Assembly (NCBI GenBank): GCA_018969295.1
Contig: JAGWYN010000009.1
Span: forward strand, 1 to 64,000
From: Chloroflexota bacterium
GTDB lineage: Bacteria > Chloroflexota > Anaerolineae > Caldilineales > Caldilineaceae
Reading direction: 5' to 3'
Length of the DNA stretch: 64,000 nucleotides
Position numbers and translations under genes: made by a program. How positions within the stretch are numbered: position 1 is the first letter of the stretch; every line of letters starts with the position of its first letter. This document shows positions 21,087 through 30,223 of this stretch, in pieces. The notes beneath the pieces are model-generated. The model was not told the DNA's origin and did no database searches. It saw nothing but the letters and a program-made list of their open reading frames with translations.

Positions 21087-21743
21087 TTATCTCCAGACCA
21101 GAATGCTGTCCAGCGGCCGGCGCTCGCGTTGCCGGGTCTCTGCCGGGTAGCCAAGGGTCAAAATTGCCTGCGGTTCCCAGGCGTCGGGCAGCGCCAGCAC
21201 TGACCGGACGAGCGCCGGCACAAAAAGGGCTGCACACATCCAGCAGCTTGCCAGCCCGGCCGTGTGGGCAGCCAGGAGCAGGTTCTGACAGGCCAGAGCC
21301 ACGCTCTGCACCGCCATGGTCCACTCTGCTCGGCTGCGGCCAGGATCCGGGTAAGTATCCATTTCTTGCAAAGTGACGCAGGGGACGACCAGCACCGGAG
21401 CGCCGGTCAGCCGGGCATGGCTGGCTGCGACCCGCTGTTCGACTTGCGCGGGGTCGGCGCCGTCGCGGGCCAGGTCGGCCCGCCAGACCGCAGCCATCTG
21501 CCCGCTCAGAGCCGCTTTGACCTCTGGCGAGCGGACCACGCAGAAGCGCCACGGCTGCCGGTTGTGGGCCGAAGGGGCCCAGCAGGCCGCTTCGAGCAGA
21601 GAATCGATCAACTCGTCGGCCACGGGCTCGGCTTTGTAGCGTCGGATCGAACGGCGGGTGCGCGCCAGCTCGACAAAGGCCGCCAGGGCAGGCGGCACAG
21701 CTTGGTCACCAGACAAGGCGGGGTGGGGATGGACGGCGCTCAT
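21087..21743 (-). CDS. Nitroreductase-family protein, candidate dehydro-F420-0 reductase
   Basis: A 218-residue FMN-dependent nitroreductase. TRRSIRRYKAEPV and WAPSAHNRQPWRF are the FMN-binding motifs, and LLLAAHTAGLASCWM plus LTLGYPAE are the C-terminal ones. In mycobacteria the C-terminal nitroreductase domain of FbiB reduces dehydro-F420-0. Being first in an operon with cofD and cofC, this separate protein is a natural candidate for the same step. That is inference from context. The ATG begins only seven bases past an extended -10 box and has no ribosome site, which suggests leaderless translation. Confidence 0.82.
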   Translation of the reverse strand: MSAVHPHPALSGDQAVPPALAAFVELARTRRSIRRYKAEPVADELIDSLLEAACWAPSAHNRQPWRFCVVRSPEVKAALSGQMAAVWRADLARDGADPAQVEQRVAASHARLTGAPVLVVPCVTLQEMDTYPDPGRSRAEWTMAVQSVALACQNLLLAAHTAGLASCWMCAALFVPALVRSVLALPDAWEPQAILTLGYPAETRQRERRPLDSILVWR

Positions 21744-21750
21744 GGTGAAA

Positions 21751-21759
21751 AGTATAACA
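21751..21759 (-). promoter_or_regulatory. Extended -10 promoter for a leaderless F420 operon
   Basis: Read on the minus strand, TGTTATACT is an extended -10 whose last base is seven bases from the ATG at 21743. A start of transcription at the normal distance falls on or next to the A of the ATG. No Shine-Dalgarno sequence is present between them. Confidence 0.55.
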
Positions 21760-21822
21760 CGGTGTTGCGGCGTCTAAAAAGGTCGTCACCTCATCGTCGA
21801 GTTGGAGGGATGCCTGGCGTGC

Positions 21823-22914
21823 TTATTGATACATCCCGTACATTTTGGCTGCCTCGATCAGAGCATGGACATTTTCCGGCGGTGTCTTGGGTGGAAGCGC
21901 ACAGCCAGGCCCCAGGATCAGCCCGCCGCCTTCTCCCAAGCGTACAATTGCTTCCTGGGCGGCCTCTTCGACATCGTGGGGCGTGCCCAGCGCCATCACG
22001 CCACTCGGATCGACCGGCCCCAGCACGATAGTTCGCCCCCGTGTGGCGGCCTTGACAACGGGCATGTCGATTTTGTAGTCGAGTTCCAACACGGCGGCAC
22101 CAGTCTCTACCATATCGGGCACAATGGCCGTGGCGTCTCCACAGATATGGTAGGCCAGATCGATGTTGTGCGCTTTGAGATTTTGGACCATGCGTTTGGC
22201 ATAGGCCCACTCAAAGGTGCGGTAGGATTTCGGCGAGCAGACATCGGGGCCCGAGAGCGATTCGCCGATAGAGGTCATGTGTGCACCTGCCTCGATTTGG
22301 GCGTAGGCATAGCGCGTCGTCACCTCGAGGGCGAACTCCAGAAGACGGTGCAACTTCTTCGCCAGCTCCGGATCGCCCCCGTTGCTGCGGCGCCCGCTGC
22401 GGGCACCATCTGCCTGTGCCAGCCGCAAGAGAAACTCCTCCATGCCCAACAACATCGCCGCCAGCGAGAAGGGCCCTTGATCGGCGCGCCCGATGATAAA
22501 CGCTTTGTCACCGATTTCGTTGGCAACGATGCGCGTGGCTTTGAGGTTCTCGACAAGCGGATGAACCTTGTGGGGGTCGGGGACGACGAGTTGGTCGATA
22601 TCGTCGAGCGACCGGATGGCCGGCCCGTGACAGACCGGTGCGCTGCCCTCCATGTACTCGACTGCCGCGCCGCATGCCTCTGCCAGCGCAGCAGTGCCAT
22701 TTTCAAGCAGCAGCACGTCATGGCCGAACTCACGCCATGCCTGGATCTGTCCTTCCGCCATTGCCTCGCCATTTTGAAAAAACTCTGGAAAGGGCATGCC
22801 CGATGTCTGGGCGACCATCATGAAATTGTGCAGATCGACCGGCACGCGGTCGGGAATGCCGCCAGCGAGCACCGTGCGCACGCGCTCGAGCGAATTGGTT
22901 GGGTGGGCTGTCAT
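21823..22914 (-). CDS. Uroporphyrinogen decarboxylase-like (MtaA/CmuA group) protein
   Basis: A 363-residue TIM-barrel protein of the UroD superfamily. The start at 22914 is chosen because aaaggac lies eight bases ahead. YHICGDATAIVPDM and the late GPGCALPPKTPPENV carry the His-Cys and Cys that bind zinc in corrinoid-dependent methyltransferases of the MtaA/CmuA type, so heme synthesis is unlikely. It is the last gene of a sugar operon; related UroD-like genes are often seen beside sugar transporters, but the reaction is not known to me. A methyl-group transfer or demethylation of a methylated sugar is one possibility. Confidence 0.72.
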   Translation of the reverse strand: MTAHPTNSLERVRTVLAGGIPDRVPVDLHNFMMVAQTSGMPFPEFFQNGEAMAEGQIQAWREFGHDVLLLENGTAALAEACGAAVEYMEGSAPVCHGPAIRSLDDIDQLVVPDPHKVHPLVENLKATRIVANEIGDKAFIIGRADQGPFSLAAMLLGMEEFLLRLAQADGARSGRRSNGGDPELAKKLHRLLEFALEVTTRYAYAQIEAGAHMTSIGESLSGPDVCSPKSYRTFEWAYAKRMVQNLKAHNIDLAYHICGDATAIVPDMVETGAAVLELDYKIDMPVVKAATRGRTIVLGPVDPSGVMALGTPHDVEEAAQEAIVRLGEGGGLILGPGCALPPKTPPENVHALIEAAKMYGMYQ

Positions 22915-23036
22915 GCAAGCTGTCCTTTCATACTGCAAGTTTCAGGGTGGTCAGAAACGAAATTGGAGGTGTGTGTTGGCTGGCAGAAACTCGGCGACCC
23001 AGCGAGTGAAGCACGCCCCCAAAACCGCAACAGTTG

Positions 23037-23804
23037 TCACCGTTTGATCATAAAACCGCCATCCACGAAGAGCGGAGTACCCGTGATGAAGGAAGCGCCG
23101 GGCGACGCCAAGAAGAGGGCAGCTTGTGCGACCTCTTCAGGTTGTGCCATGCGCCCCAACACATGCGCGCTGTTGGCAGTGGCACGCAGTTGATCGGGAT
23201 CGTCGGTCGTCCGCAGCGCCTGATGTGTGAAGCCGGCATCTACCCAGCCCGGACAGAGCGCATTGACGCGTATGTGATAGGGTGCTAATTCCTGAGCAAT
23301 GCCGTACGTCATGCTCAACACCGCACCTTTGGTGGCTGTGTAGGCAAAGCTTTTCTCCGAACCGACAAACGCTGACACGGAAGACAGGTTGATGATGGCG
23401 CCGCCGCCAGCGGTTTTGATTGCGGCGACAGCATACTTCGTGGCGAGAAAGGTGCCCGTCACATTGACCGCCAGAATCTCCTCCCAGGCACGCTCCTCCA
23501 TTTCATCGATATGTCCGGTGCGCAAAATGCCGGCCGCATTCACGAGCGTTGTCAGTTTGCCAAAACGCGCCGTGGCGCGCTCGACGGCTTGGCGGCAGGA
23601 TGAAGCCTGCGTCACGTCGAGTACAACGTCCAGCGCTTCCCCACCCGCTTCGCGGATCGAAGCCGCCATCTTTGCAACGTGTTCGGCTGCGATGTCTGCC
23701 ACGATGACGGCGGCACCTTCCTGTGCAAAGAGCCGAGCAATCGCCGACCCGATGCCACCGGTTGCCCCTGTGATCAAAGCAACCTGCCCTGCCAGCTGTC
23801 CCAT
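23037..23804 (-). CDS. Short-chain dehydrogenase/reductase
   Basis: A 255-residue classical SDR. TGATGGIGSAIA is the dinucleotide-binding motif, NAAGIL the structural motif, and LSSVSAFV plus YTATKGA supply the catalytic Ser, Tyr and Lys. It would oxidise or reduce a sugar or polyol hydroxyl with NAD(P). It sits between the GH13 gene (14 bases away) and the UroD-like gene in one minus-strand operon. Substrate is not predictable from sequence. Confidence 0.88.
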   Translation of the reverse strand: MGQLAGQVALITGATGGIGSAIARLFAQEGAAVIVADIAAEHVAKMAASIREAGGEALDVVLDVTQASSCRQAVERATARFGKLTTLVNAAGILRTGHIDEMEERAWEEILAVNVTGTFLATKYAVAAIKTAGGGAIINLSSVSAFVGSEKSFAYTATKGAVLSMTYGIAQELAPYHIRVNALCPGWVDAGFTHQALRTTDDPDQLRATANSAHVLGRMAQPEEVAQAALFLASPGASFITGTPLFVDGGFMIKR

Positions 23805-23818
23805 CTATCTCCTCCTTT

Positions 23819-25585
23819 TTATCGGTGACGTTGCAGATGTAAAACGAGCAGCCCCCCGCGGGGCGTCTTGTCGCTTCGGAGAGTATGCGTCATCTTGGCG
23901 AAATTCTCCGCATCGATCACCTGCTCTGCCACATCATGCCACAGATCTGTGACCGTGAATTGTGTCCCTGCTTCCCAGCCCAGCACTTCAACGGGCAACG
24001 TAAAGTGGATAGACAGCTCAGCAGCAGGGTTCGGATTGCCCGCAACCAGCAAACATTCGTCGCTGTTCCAATACAGATATGGGACAGGCGCTGGCGAGTC
24101 GGTTCTCGCGCCGATGGGCAGAAGATGTGCGGCGGTATGGCCGACGCGCAGCGGACGGATCAGATGGCTGAAACGTCTACGAATCGCAATCAGTCGTTTC
24201 ACATCCTCGAGCATGGCAGCATGTCGTCGTTCGTCAAGCTGTTGCCAATCCAGCCAACTGGCGTAGAGCCAGCGTCCCTGCCCGAACAACTCGCCGCCAA
24301 ACAACTTTGGGCTGTGTTGCGGCAGGGGACGATAGTCGGCGTCAAACTCTTCGCCAGCCATAAACAAAGGCACGGCAGGTGTGAGCAAAAAGGCATAGCC
24401 GAAGACAAAACGGCTGCCTTGCGCCGCATAGGGATTCTGGTCGAGGGGCGTGCCATCCCAGCCATTGTCATGACAACTCAACTGGACCGAGAGGTAACTT
24501 CCTGTAGGGAGCCGCAGCGGCAGAATCAGCCGCAAATTCGGTGCTTCGCCCTCAACGGTGACGGTGAAGTCTGCCGCGGTATTGCCAGAAATCTTCCAAG
24601 GCCAGTGGTACATCGGGTGTGTGACCGTAATATTGCTGATCTGTCTCCCGACAGGTGCGCCAGTAATTTGGAGAGTTATCTCTCGCACAGTATAGGTCCC
24701 CACCCCACCAGGACCTGTCTGTTGTTTTTCGAGCTCGCCTGCTTCCTGAAGAGCAAACTGGAAGGAGGCCTGCCCTTGATTGCTGGCGGTTGAGCCGTCG
24801 CTGTACTCAATCACCACCTGAAATCCGCTCGTTTTGGGTGCTGTTGCGCGCTGCATGTAGCTGGCGACATCGGTCAGCAGCGGGCTATCCTGCACAAACC
24901 CATGATTGAGACTGAGACGTTCCCCCCATTGGATGAAATCGCTGGCGCCAGCATAGGCAGGGCCCAGCTCGGCAAAGACGACGATGGGGTGTCCGGCTGC
25001 AGCGCAGCGTTGGCGAATGCGGTTCCACAGGTCAGGACGATAGGTGGCCACATCCAGGCGATACCCATCGACGCCGTATTTTTCCACATAAGATGACCAT
25101 ACCTCTACCCACCAATCATCCAGATCGCGATGGCCCCCTGACCAGTCATAGTCCACCATCCCCCAGGTCCCCCCTTTGAACCAGTGGGGCTTCTCCGCAA
25201 TCAGCGGGCTTGAAGCCATGACACCATGCGTGATGACATCCAGAAAGACCTTGATGCCCAGTTCGTGGGCACAGTCGATCAGATCTTTGAATGCTGCGGC
25301 GTCGCCCAGGGTGGGATCGAGCTCATCTGGCAAGATACAAGCATACTGCGTCCAGATGTTGTAAAAGTGGGTAGCGTCGGCCAGCGAATGGCCGGTCAGC
25401 CAGATTCCAGTAACGCCCAGGTCGTGCACATACTGCAACTTCTCACGAAGGCTGTCAAATGTTCCCGACTCTGGGCCTGCTGGAGACGTGAATGCTTTTG
25501 TAGCGATTTCGTAGATCACCAGATCGTGGATCCAGTCAGGTGCGGATGAAGAAATTTTATCGGCAGGTGATTGGGTTGGGTTCAT
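23819..25585 (-). CDS. GH13-family alpha-glucan/sugar hydrolase with inserted beta domain
   Basis: A 588-residue GH13 enzyme without signal peptide. The triad is visible: Asp178 in GYRLDVA, Glu206 in VVFAELGP and Asp373 in LSCHDNGWDG. Region I is degenerate (LDVITHGV). Between the Glu and the last Asp about 110 residues (roughly 252-362) rich in beta-strand pattern are inserted, so barrel strand order is interrupted by an extra domain. A C-terminal beta domain follows LFMAGEEFDAD. It acts in the cytosol on the sugar brought in by the linked importer. The exact specificity (amylase, glucosidase or phosphorylase type) is open. Confidence 0.75.
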   Translation of the reverse strand: MNPTQSPADKISSSAPDWIHDLVIYEIATKAFTSPAGPESGTFDSLREKLQYVHDLGVTGIWLTGHSLADATHFYNIWTQYACILPDELDPTLGDAAAFKDLIDCAHELGIKVFLDVITHGVMASSPLIAEKPHWFKGGTWGMVDYDWSGGHRDLDDWWVEVWSSYVEKYGVDGYRLDVATYRPDLWNRIRQRCAAAGHPIVVFAELGPAYAGASDFIQWGERLSLNHGFVQDSPLLTDVASYMQRATAPKTSGFQVVIEYSDGSTASNQGQASFQFALQEAGELEKQQTGPGGVGTYTVREITLQITGAPVGRQISNITVTHPMYHWPWKISGNTAADFTVTVEGEAPNLRLILPLRLPTGSYLSVQLSCHDNGWDGTPLDQNPYAAQGSRFVFGYAFLLTPAVPLFMAGEEFDADYRPLPQHSPKLFGGELFGQGRWLYASWLDWQQLDERRHAAMLEDVKRLIAIRRRFSHLIRPLRVGHTAAHLLPIGARTDSPAPVPYLYWNSDECLLVAGNPNPAAELSIHFTLPVEVLGWEAGTQFTVTDLWHDVAEQVIDAENFAKMTHTLRSDKTPRGGLLVLHLQRHR

Positions 25586-25633
25586 GGCAAAAAGTCACTT
25601 TCGTATGAAATACCTTGGAGCGAATACTAGAAT

Positions 25634-26458
25634 TTACCCTTTGACCGCACCCATCGTCAACCCACGCACGATGTAGCGCTGGAGAAGGAGCGCCAGCGCA
25701 ATGGTAGGGACGATGTACATCACGGCCGCAGCAGATAGATTGTCCCAACGCACGCCGTACATGAGATTCATATTGGACATTCCGACGGGCATCGTGAGCA
25801 GATCTGGCGTAGAAATCAAAATCAGCGACAGGCCAAAGTCATTCCAACTGATCAAAAATGCAAAAATAGCCGCGACTGCCAATCCAGGGGTCGCCAAGGG
25901 CAGGAGGATATGATAGAGCACATTGAGGCGGTTGCACCCATCGACCATCCCTGCCTCGGCCAACTCGACCGGAATGTCCTCCAGAAAACCTTGCATAATC
26001 CAGATTACCAGCGGCAGCTGGACTGCGGCATGGGCGATGATCAAGCCAGCAAAGGTATTGGTCATGCGAATTCTCGAAAAAAGAATGAACAGAGGAATCC
26101 CGATCGCAATCGCCGGCAGCATTCGCATCAGCAGTGTGGCCAGGAGTAAGAAACGACGGCCGTGAAAGCGGTAACGCGTGAAGCCATAGGCGGCCAATGA
26201 CCCTAGCAGCAGCGACACGAAGGTTGAACTGAGCGCCACAAATACGCTGTTGCGCAGATAACGGCCTACTGGAAATGTGCCGAGGACGTTGGTGTAATTG
26301 GTCAACGTCGGCTGAGCGGGCAGCGAAATCTCAAGAATTTCAGAAGGGGGCTTGAGCGAACTCAACACCAGCCAGACAATTGGAAAGAGAAAGACACCGG
26401 TTGCACTCAAGACAATGACATAACTCAGCCAAAGCAACACATGACGTTTGCGTTTCAT
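25634..26458 (-). CDS. Carbohydrate ABC transporter permease (MalG type)
   Basis: A 274-residue membrane protein starting MKRKRHVLLWLSYVIVL with about six membrane segments. The EAA loop AEAGMVDGCNRLNVLYHILLPL (coupling to the ATPase) is evident. The start at 26458 overlaps the stop of the MalF-type gene (ATGA); the longer in-frame extension upstream is only that gene read in another frame. No ATPase gene is in the operon, so a shared MsmK-like ATPase elsewhere probably serves it. Confidence 0.93.
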   Translation of the reverse strand: MKRKRHVLLWLSYVIVLSATGVFLFPIVWLVLSSLKPPSEILEISLPAQPTLTNYTNVLGTFPVGRYLRNSVFVALSSTFVSLLLGSLAAYGFTRYRFHGRRFLLLATLLMRMLPAIAIGIPLFILFSRIRMTNTFAGLIIAHAAVQLPLVIWIMQGFLEDIPVELAEAGMVDGCNRLNVLYHILLPLATPGLAVAAIFAFLISWNDFGLSLILISTPDLLTMPVGMSNMNLMYGVRWDNLSAAAVMYIVPTIALALLLQRYIVRGLTMGAVKG

Positions 26459-27396
26459 AGCGCTCCCCCTTGTCGGCGCACAGCACGTATCAGAAGGAAG
26501 CCGCCAGCCAATAGCATAAGGGTCATGAGCCAGGCAGTGGCCGTAGCATCGCCGATCTGCCGATGGGTAAAGGCCTGACGATAGGCAAAAAAGGAGAGCA
26601 CGTCGCTGCGCATGGCTGGCCCACCCTTTGTCATTACGAAAATCACGTCGAAGACGCGAAAGGCGTCCATGCCGCGAATCAGCAGCGCGACCAATATGAC
26701 CGGTTGGAGCAGCGGCAGTGTGATGTGGCGGAAGACTGACAGGATCCCTGCACCGTCGATAGTCGCTGCTTCGTAAAATTCGTGTGGAATCGACAGCAGG
26801 CCAGCAAGCATCAGCAACACGATCAGGGGCGTTGTCGCCCAGATATCGACGACGATGACACTGTACAATGCCAGATTGGGATCGGCCAGCCAGAGCGGTG
26901 GAGAATTGACGCCAAGAGACTTCAGCACAAAATTGATGATGCCGAATTCGTTGTTGTACATGAATTTCCACATCAGTCCCATTGCAACAGGTGCCAGCAT
27001 CATCGGAATTATCAATAGCGTACGAAACAAGCTGCGTCCCACCTGAATGTTGGCGAGCGCCAGCGCCAGCAGCATGCCAAGCACAAACTCGAGCGGCACA
27101 GCAAGGCCTGCATAGAGAAAGGTATTAAAGAGGGCGCGGTGGAACTCTTCGTTCTGCAGAATCTGGACATAGTTCTCCAGCCCAACGAAACGGAATTGCT
27201 GCGGCTTGGCCAAATCGAAAAAATGAAAACTCATGTAGCTCGAATAGAGCATTGGATAGACGAAAAAGACCCCCAATACCATGAGCGCTGGCAATACAAT
27301 CAAAAACCCGAAAGCAGCGTTGCTCAGCCACCAACTCGTTCTGAGACGCGTGTGGGACGGCGATGCATGCGCCGTCGATCCTTTGGTTCGGTTCAT
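26455..27396 (-). CDS. Carbohydrate ABC transporter permease (MalF type)
   Basis: A 313-residue partner permease with six predicted membrane segments. The EAA motif is EFYEAATIDGAGILSVFRHITLPLL. The start at 27396 has ggag eight bases upstream. It follows a stem-loop behind the binding protein gene, the usual arrangement for lowering permease levels relative to the binding protein. Confidence 0.92.
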   Translation of the reverse strand: MNRTKGSTAHASPSHTRLRTSWWLSNAAFGFLIVLPALMVLGVFFVYPMLYSSYMSFHFFDLAKPQQFRFVGLENYVQILQNEEFHRALFNTFLYAGLAVPLEFVLGMLLALALANIQVGRSLFRTLLIIPMMLAPVAMGLMWKFMYNNEFGIINFVLKSLGVNSPPLWLADPNLALYSVIVVDIWATTPLIVLLMLAGLLSIPHEFYEAATIDGAGILSVFRHITLPLLQPVILVALLIRGMDAFRVFDVIFVMTKGGPAMRSDVLSFFAYRQAFTHRQIGDATATAWLMTLMLLAGGFLLIRAVRRQGGAL

Positions 27397-27618
27397 AGAT
27401 GACTCCACTTGTGACTTGCCATCGCCAGGCTCGGCTGACGCCGTTGGACCCAGTGGGGCGATTGCTCAATCTACACCAGATTGCGGATGACCCTGTCTAC
27501 AGCGGTAGGCCGGACATCCGCAACCTGGTGAAAAAATGGAAATCTGCCGATAGTTACAGCGATGTTATCCTTGTGAAAAACCGAGTTTCTGATCGAGGCA
27601 TCGCTGTATGAATCGATC

Positions 27619-27648
27619 GCCCCCCCAAAACCATGGTTTTGGGGGGGC
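27619..27648. terminator. Perfect 30-bp palindrome after the binding protein gene
   Basis: A symmetric sequence centred on ccatgg, with seven C, four A, then four T and seven G, lies nine bases past the stop of the binding protein gene. As RNA it would form a stem of up to 14 pairs on either strand. It probably acts as a partial terminator or 3' stabiliser between the binding protein and permease genes. Confidence 0.7.
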
Positions 27649-27656
27649 GCGTCGTG

Positions 27657-28797
27657 TTAATTGCCCTGCAACTGCGGCAGCAACTCCGTAAAAAAGGCGT
27701 TTGCATTCAGGATATCGATCACAGCAGCGTTTGCATCCTCCATTGCTGTTTGTGGATCCTTGGCACCGATCAGTGCTTCCTGGATGGCCTGATATTGCAC
27801 CTTCTCGATCTCCATCCACGATGGCCCGGTCGCCAACCACTTCACCTCGCGACCATCTGCCTGGTTGGCGGCGATGGCTGCGGCAAGAATCGGATCCTGT
27901 TCTGCCAAAATGGCCGACACCGATCTGCGCACAGGGTTGGATCCAGTTTCAGCAAAGCTCAGCGAGGCGTCCGGCGACGCAATCCATTTGGCAAAAGCAA
28001 TCGCCAGTTCCTGATCTTTACTCATTTGGAAAACATTCCATGACCAGCCGCCAATATTGCCGCCATGAGTGACCTGACCTGGCTTGCGCCCTACTGCGAC
28101 ATTTCCGACAACCTTGGACTGTTCCGGGTCCTGCAGGATCCCCCACATGTAGGGCCAATTGACAGCCATGGCAACCTTACCCTGGGCAAACAAAGTATGA
28201 AACTCCGTATAGTCGTAGGTAGGGGTATCTGGCGGGTAGATGTTGTAGGTGCGGAAGTTGTCAACCACCCAGGTGAGTGCGTCGACAACCGGCTGAGAAT
28301 TCAGCGTGGGGGTATAATTCTCATCTACCACGTCGCCACCAAAGGCATAGATATAGTTGTACAATTCCCACGTGCTGCCCAGTCCGGCGACACCCTTGAA
28401 GGCTGAACCGTAAACGTCGATGTTGTTGGGATCGAAACCGTCTTCCCCAGGATGCTTGCCATTCTCGTCGGTGGTCAGTTTGATGGCGTACTCACGGAAT
28501 TGCTCGTAGGTTTCGGGCGGTTTCGTCGGGTCCAGCCCTGCGGCCTCAAAAAGATCCGTGCGCCAGTACAAGATATTGGTGTCCGCTGTCTGAGGAAGGC
28601 CATAGAGTTCTCCGCCAATGCTGTACTGGGCAATGTCGGCTGGATAGAAGTCGTCCAAATCTGGCGGGGCAGGCAGCGGGATCAGGTAGTTACTCAAGCC
28701 ATATTCTTTGGCACCGCCAGCTCCCGTGTGCATCATGTCATAAAGACCAGAATTGTTGGCCAGTTCCAGACGCACCTTGTCATACATTTCGTTCTCA
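27657..28797 (-). pseudogene. Sugar ABC binding protein, 5' end lost at an IS element
   Basis: About 380 codons of a family 1 solute-binding protein remain, from YDKVRLELANNSGLYDMMHTG to the stop. Blocks TNILYWRTDLFEAAGLDP and FAQGKVAMAVNWPYMWG are typical. The signal peptide, lipobox and first part of lobe 1 (roughly 60 to 110 residues by comparison with the family) are absent: homology ends where the IS begins at 28798. No matching 5' piece is found on the far side of the IS. A cytosolic product could start at an internal ATG (28787) but could not act as a lipoprotein, so the operon's importer is probably dead. Confidence 0.82.
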
Positions 28798-30223
28798 CTT
28801 TACTTTCCGGTAAAAATGGGTCAAGCAGCCCGTTTGAGACGGCGATGCGCCTCGATCCCCTTGGGTAAATGGGCTGTAACCGAGTCCTTTTTTCGAATTT
28901 GCGGGTCATCGAACAAGAAAGTTGGAAAATCAGCCTTGTCCAGGAGCCGCCGCAAGCGTCCTGGGGTAGCCTGGGGAGTGCGATCCCAGAAACCTGAAGG
29001 GACTGGCGGCATAACAGCAGCGGCATAAGTCAGAATAGCGCCGGCGATGAGGCTTAGTTCAGGCAGACGGAAACAGGAGTCACTGGCAAAGACGAATTGG
29101 CGATGAAGACCGATCATCTGTTTGGCCGCCAGCGGAGGTTGTTCCACTGGCCAGCGGTCTCGGTAGATATGATAGGGCGTCTCCACCTTGATCTTGCCCA
29201 GGTCCGTGGCGAGAACCAGCGCCTGTTTGTAGAGCGGATCATGGTAGGCGTAAATGGAAAAGGTTGCCGCATCTGCTGAGACGTATGTCTGTGCCAGCAC
29301 CAGATGATGCCAGGCGTGAACCACAATTTCGCGTCCGTCATGGGTGAACTTGGATTCATGGTCGGGTTGTGAAGCAGCAATCTTCTTGCCTTTGAATTTT
29401 CGCAAGAGCGGTCGCACGATTTCACCGTATTTGGGCTTGCATCCTTTGCCCTTGTAGACCGGCAACTGATTCCGCCGTGCGGTGCTGTTGGCGGCCATAC
29501 GCACAACAAATCGTTCGATCTCGCCTTCGTGCAGTTCGGATATCTCAAACTCGGCATCAATGACCAGAACCTGATCAGGCAGCAGATGTGCTTTCGCTTC
29601 TTTCAGCAGTTGCCGTCGAAAATCAACCTTCTCCACTCTGGGTTCACAGCGTACAATCCGGCGCAGCAGAGGTATCCGTTTGCTCTTCACCTCGCCAGCG
29701 ACCACTATCACCCCAAAGACAACCGCTGGCAACGCTTTTTGCACCAGGCTATGGAAATGTTTCCCAGCCCATCCTTTGAGGTGCGGGCGCCAGAAACCAG
29801 TCATATCCACACTCACGGCCTGGTATCTTTCATGCCGTCGCACACGCCAGTGATTCTCGCTTGCCACGTAAATCTGCCAATTGTCCAGCAGTTCGTTACT
29901 CGTCCATGCACCATGACGCAACGCCGCCCAACTTCGCCTCACAACCTGCTTGTCGAATCCTTTGGCATCGAATGCCGTAAAGAACGCACCGCGACCCGGC
30001 AAGAATGCTCCGCTCATCATTACCCACAGGATGTGTACCAACGCCAGGTTTGTTCCGATGGGCACCGTTTGCACAACAGCACTGATTGCTTGTACAGTAA
30101 GTTCTACGGCGGTTGACATGCTCCACTCCTTCCTATGGTTTTTGTGTCAACCACATTGTGGACTGTCAATCGCCGTTTGTCATTTTCTTTTTGCTGTTGT
30201 GCAACTTTTACCGGAAACTAAAG
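28798..30223 (-). mobile_element. IS4-family insertion sequence
   Basis: The element is about 1.43 kb with near-perfect terminal inverted repeats of 18 bases: CTTTACTTTCCGGTAAAA at the left and its counterpart at 30206-30223 with one mismatch. It holds a single transposase gene. The flanks (ttctca on the left, aaaaat on the right) show no target-site duplication, and they belong to two different broken genes, so the element is associated with a deletion or rearrangement. Confidence 0.82.
28821..30119 (-). CDS. IS4-family DDE transposase
   Basis: A 432-residue transposase with an RNase H-like core: Asp in AVSVDMTGFW, Asp in VLVIDAEFEIS and Glu in YRDRWPVEQPPLAAK. The last motif matches the Y-(2)-R-(3)-E-(6)-K signature of the IS4 family exactly. 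The ATG at 30119 has aaggag upstream. The frame is open throughout, so the element may still be active. It reads in the same direction as the damaged carbohydrate operon and could drive transcription into it. Confidence 0.9.
   Translation of the reverse strand: MSTAVELTVQAISAVVQTVPIGTNLALVHILWVMMSGAFLPGRGAFFTAFDAKGFDKQVVRRSWAALRHGAWTSNELLDNWQIYVASENHWRVRRHERYQAVSVDMTGFWRPHLKGWAGKHFHSLVQKALPAVVFGVIVVAGEVKSKRIPLLRRIVRCEPRVEKVDFRRQLLKEAKAHLLPDQVLVIDAEFEISELHEGEIERFVVRMAANSTARRNQLPVYKGKGCKPKYGEIVRPLLRKFKGKKIAASQPDHESKFTHDGREIVVHAWHHLVLAQTYVSADAATFSIYAYHDPLYKQALVLATDLGKIKVETPYHIYRDRWPVEQPPLAAKQMIGLHRQFVFASDSCFRLPELSLIAGAILTYAAAVMPPVPSGFWDRTPQATPGRLRRLLDKADFPTFLFDDPQIRKKDSVTAHLPKGIEAHRRLKRAA

Noticed and set aside
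26459..26971. N-terminal extension of the MalG-type permease
   Set aside because: It is the MalF-type gene read in another frame; the ATG at 26458 overlaps the stop of that gene in the usual ATGA way.
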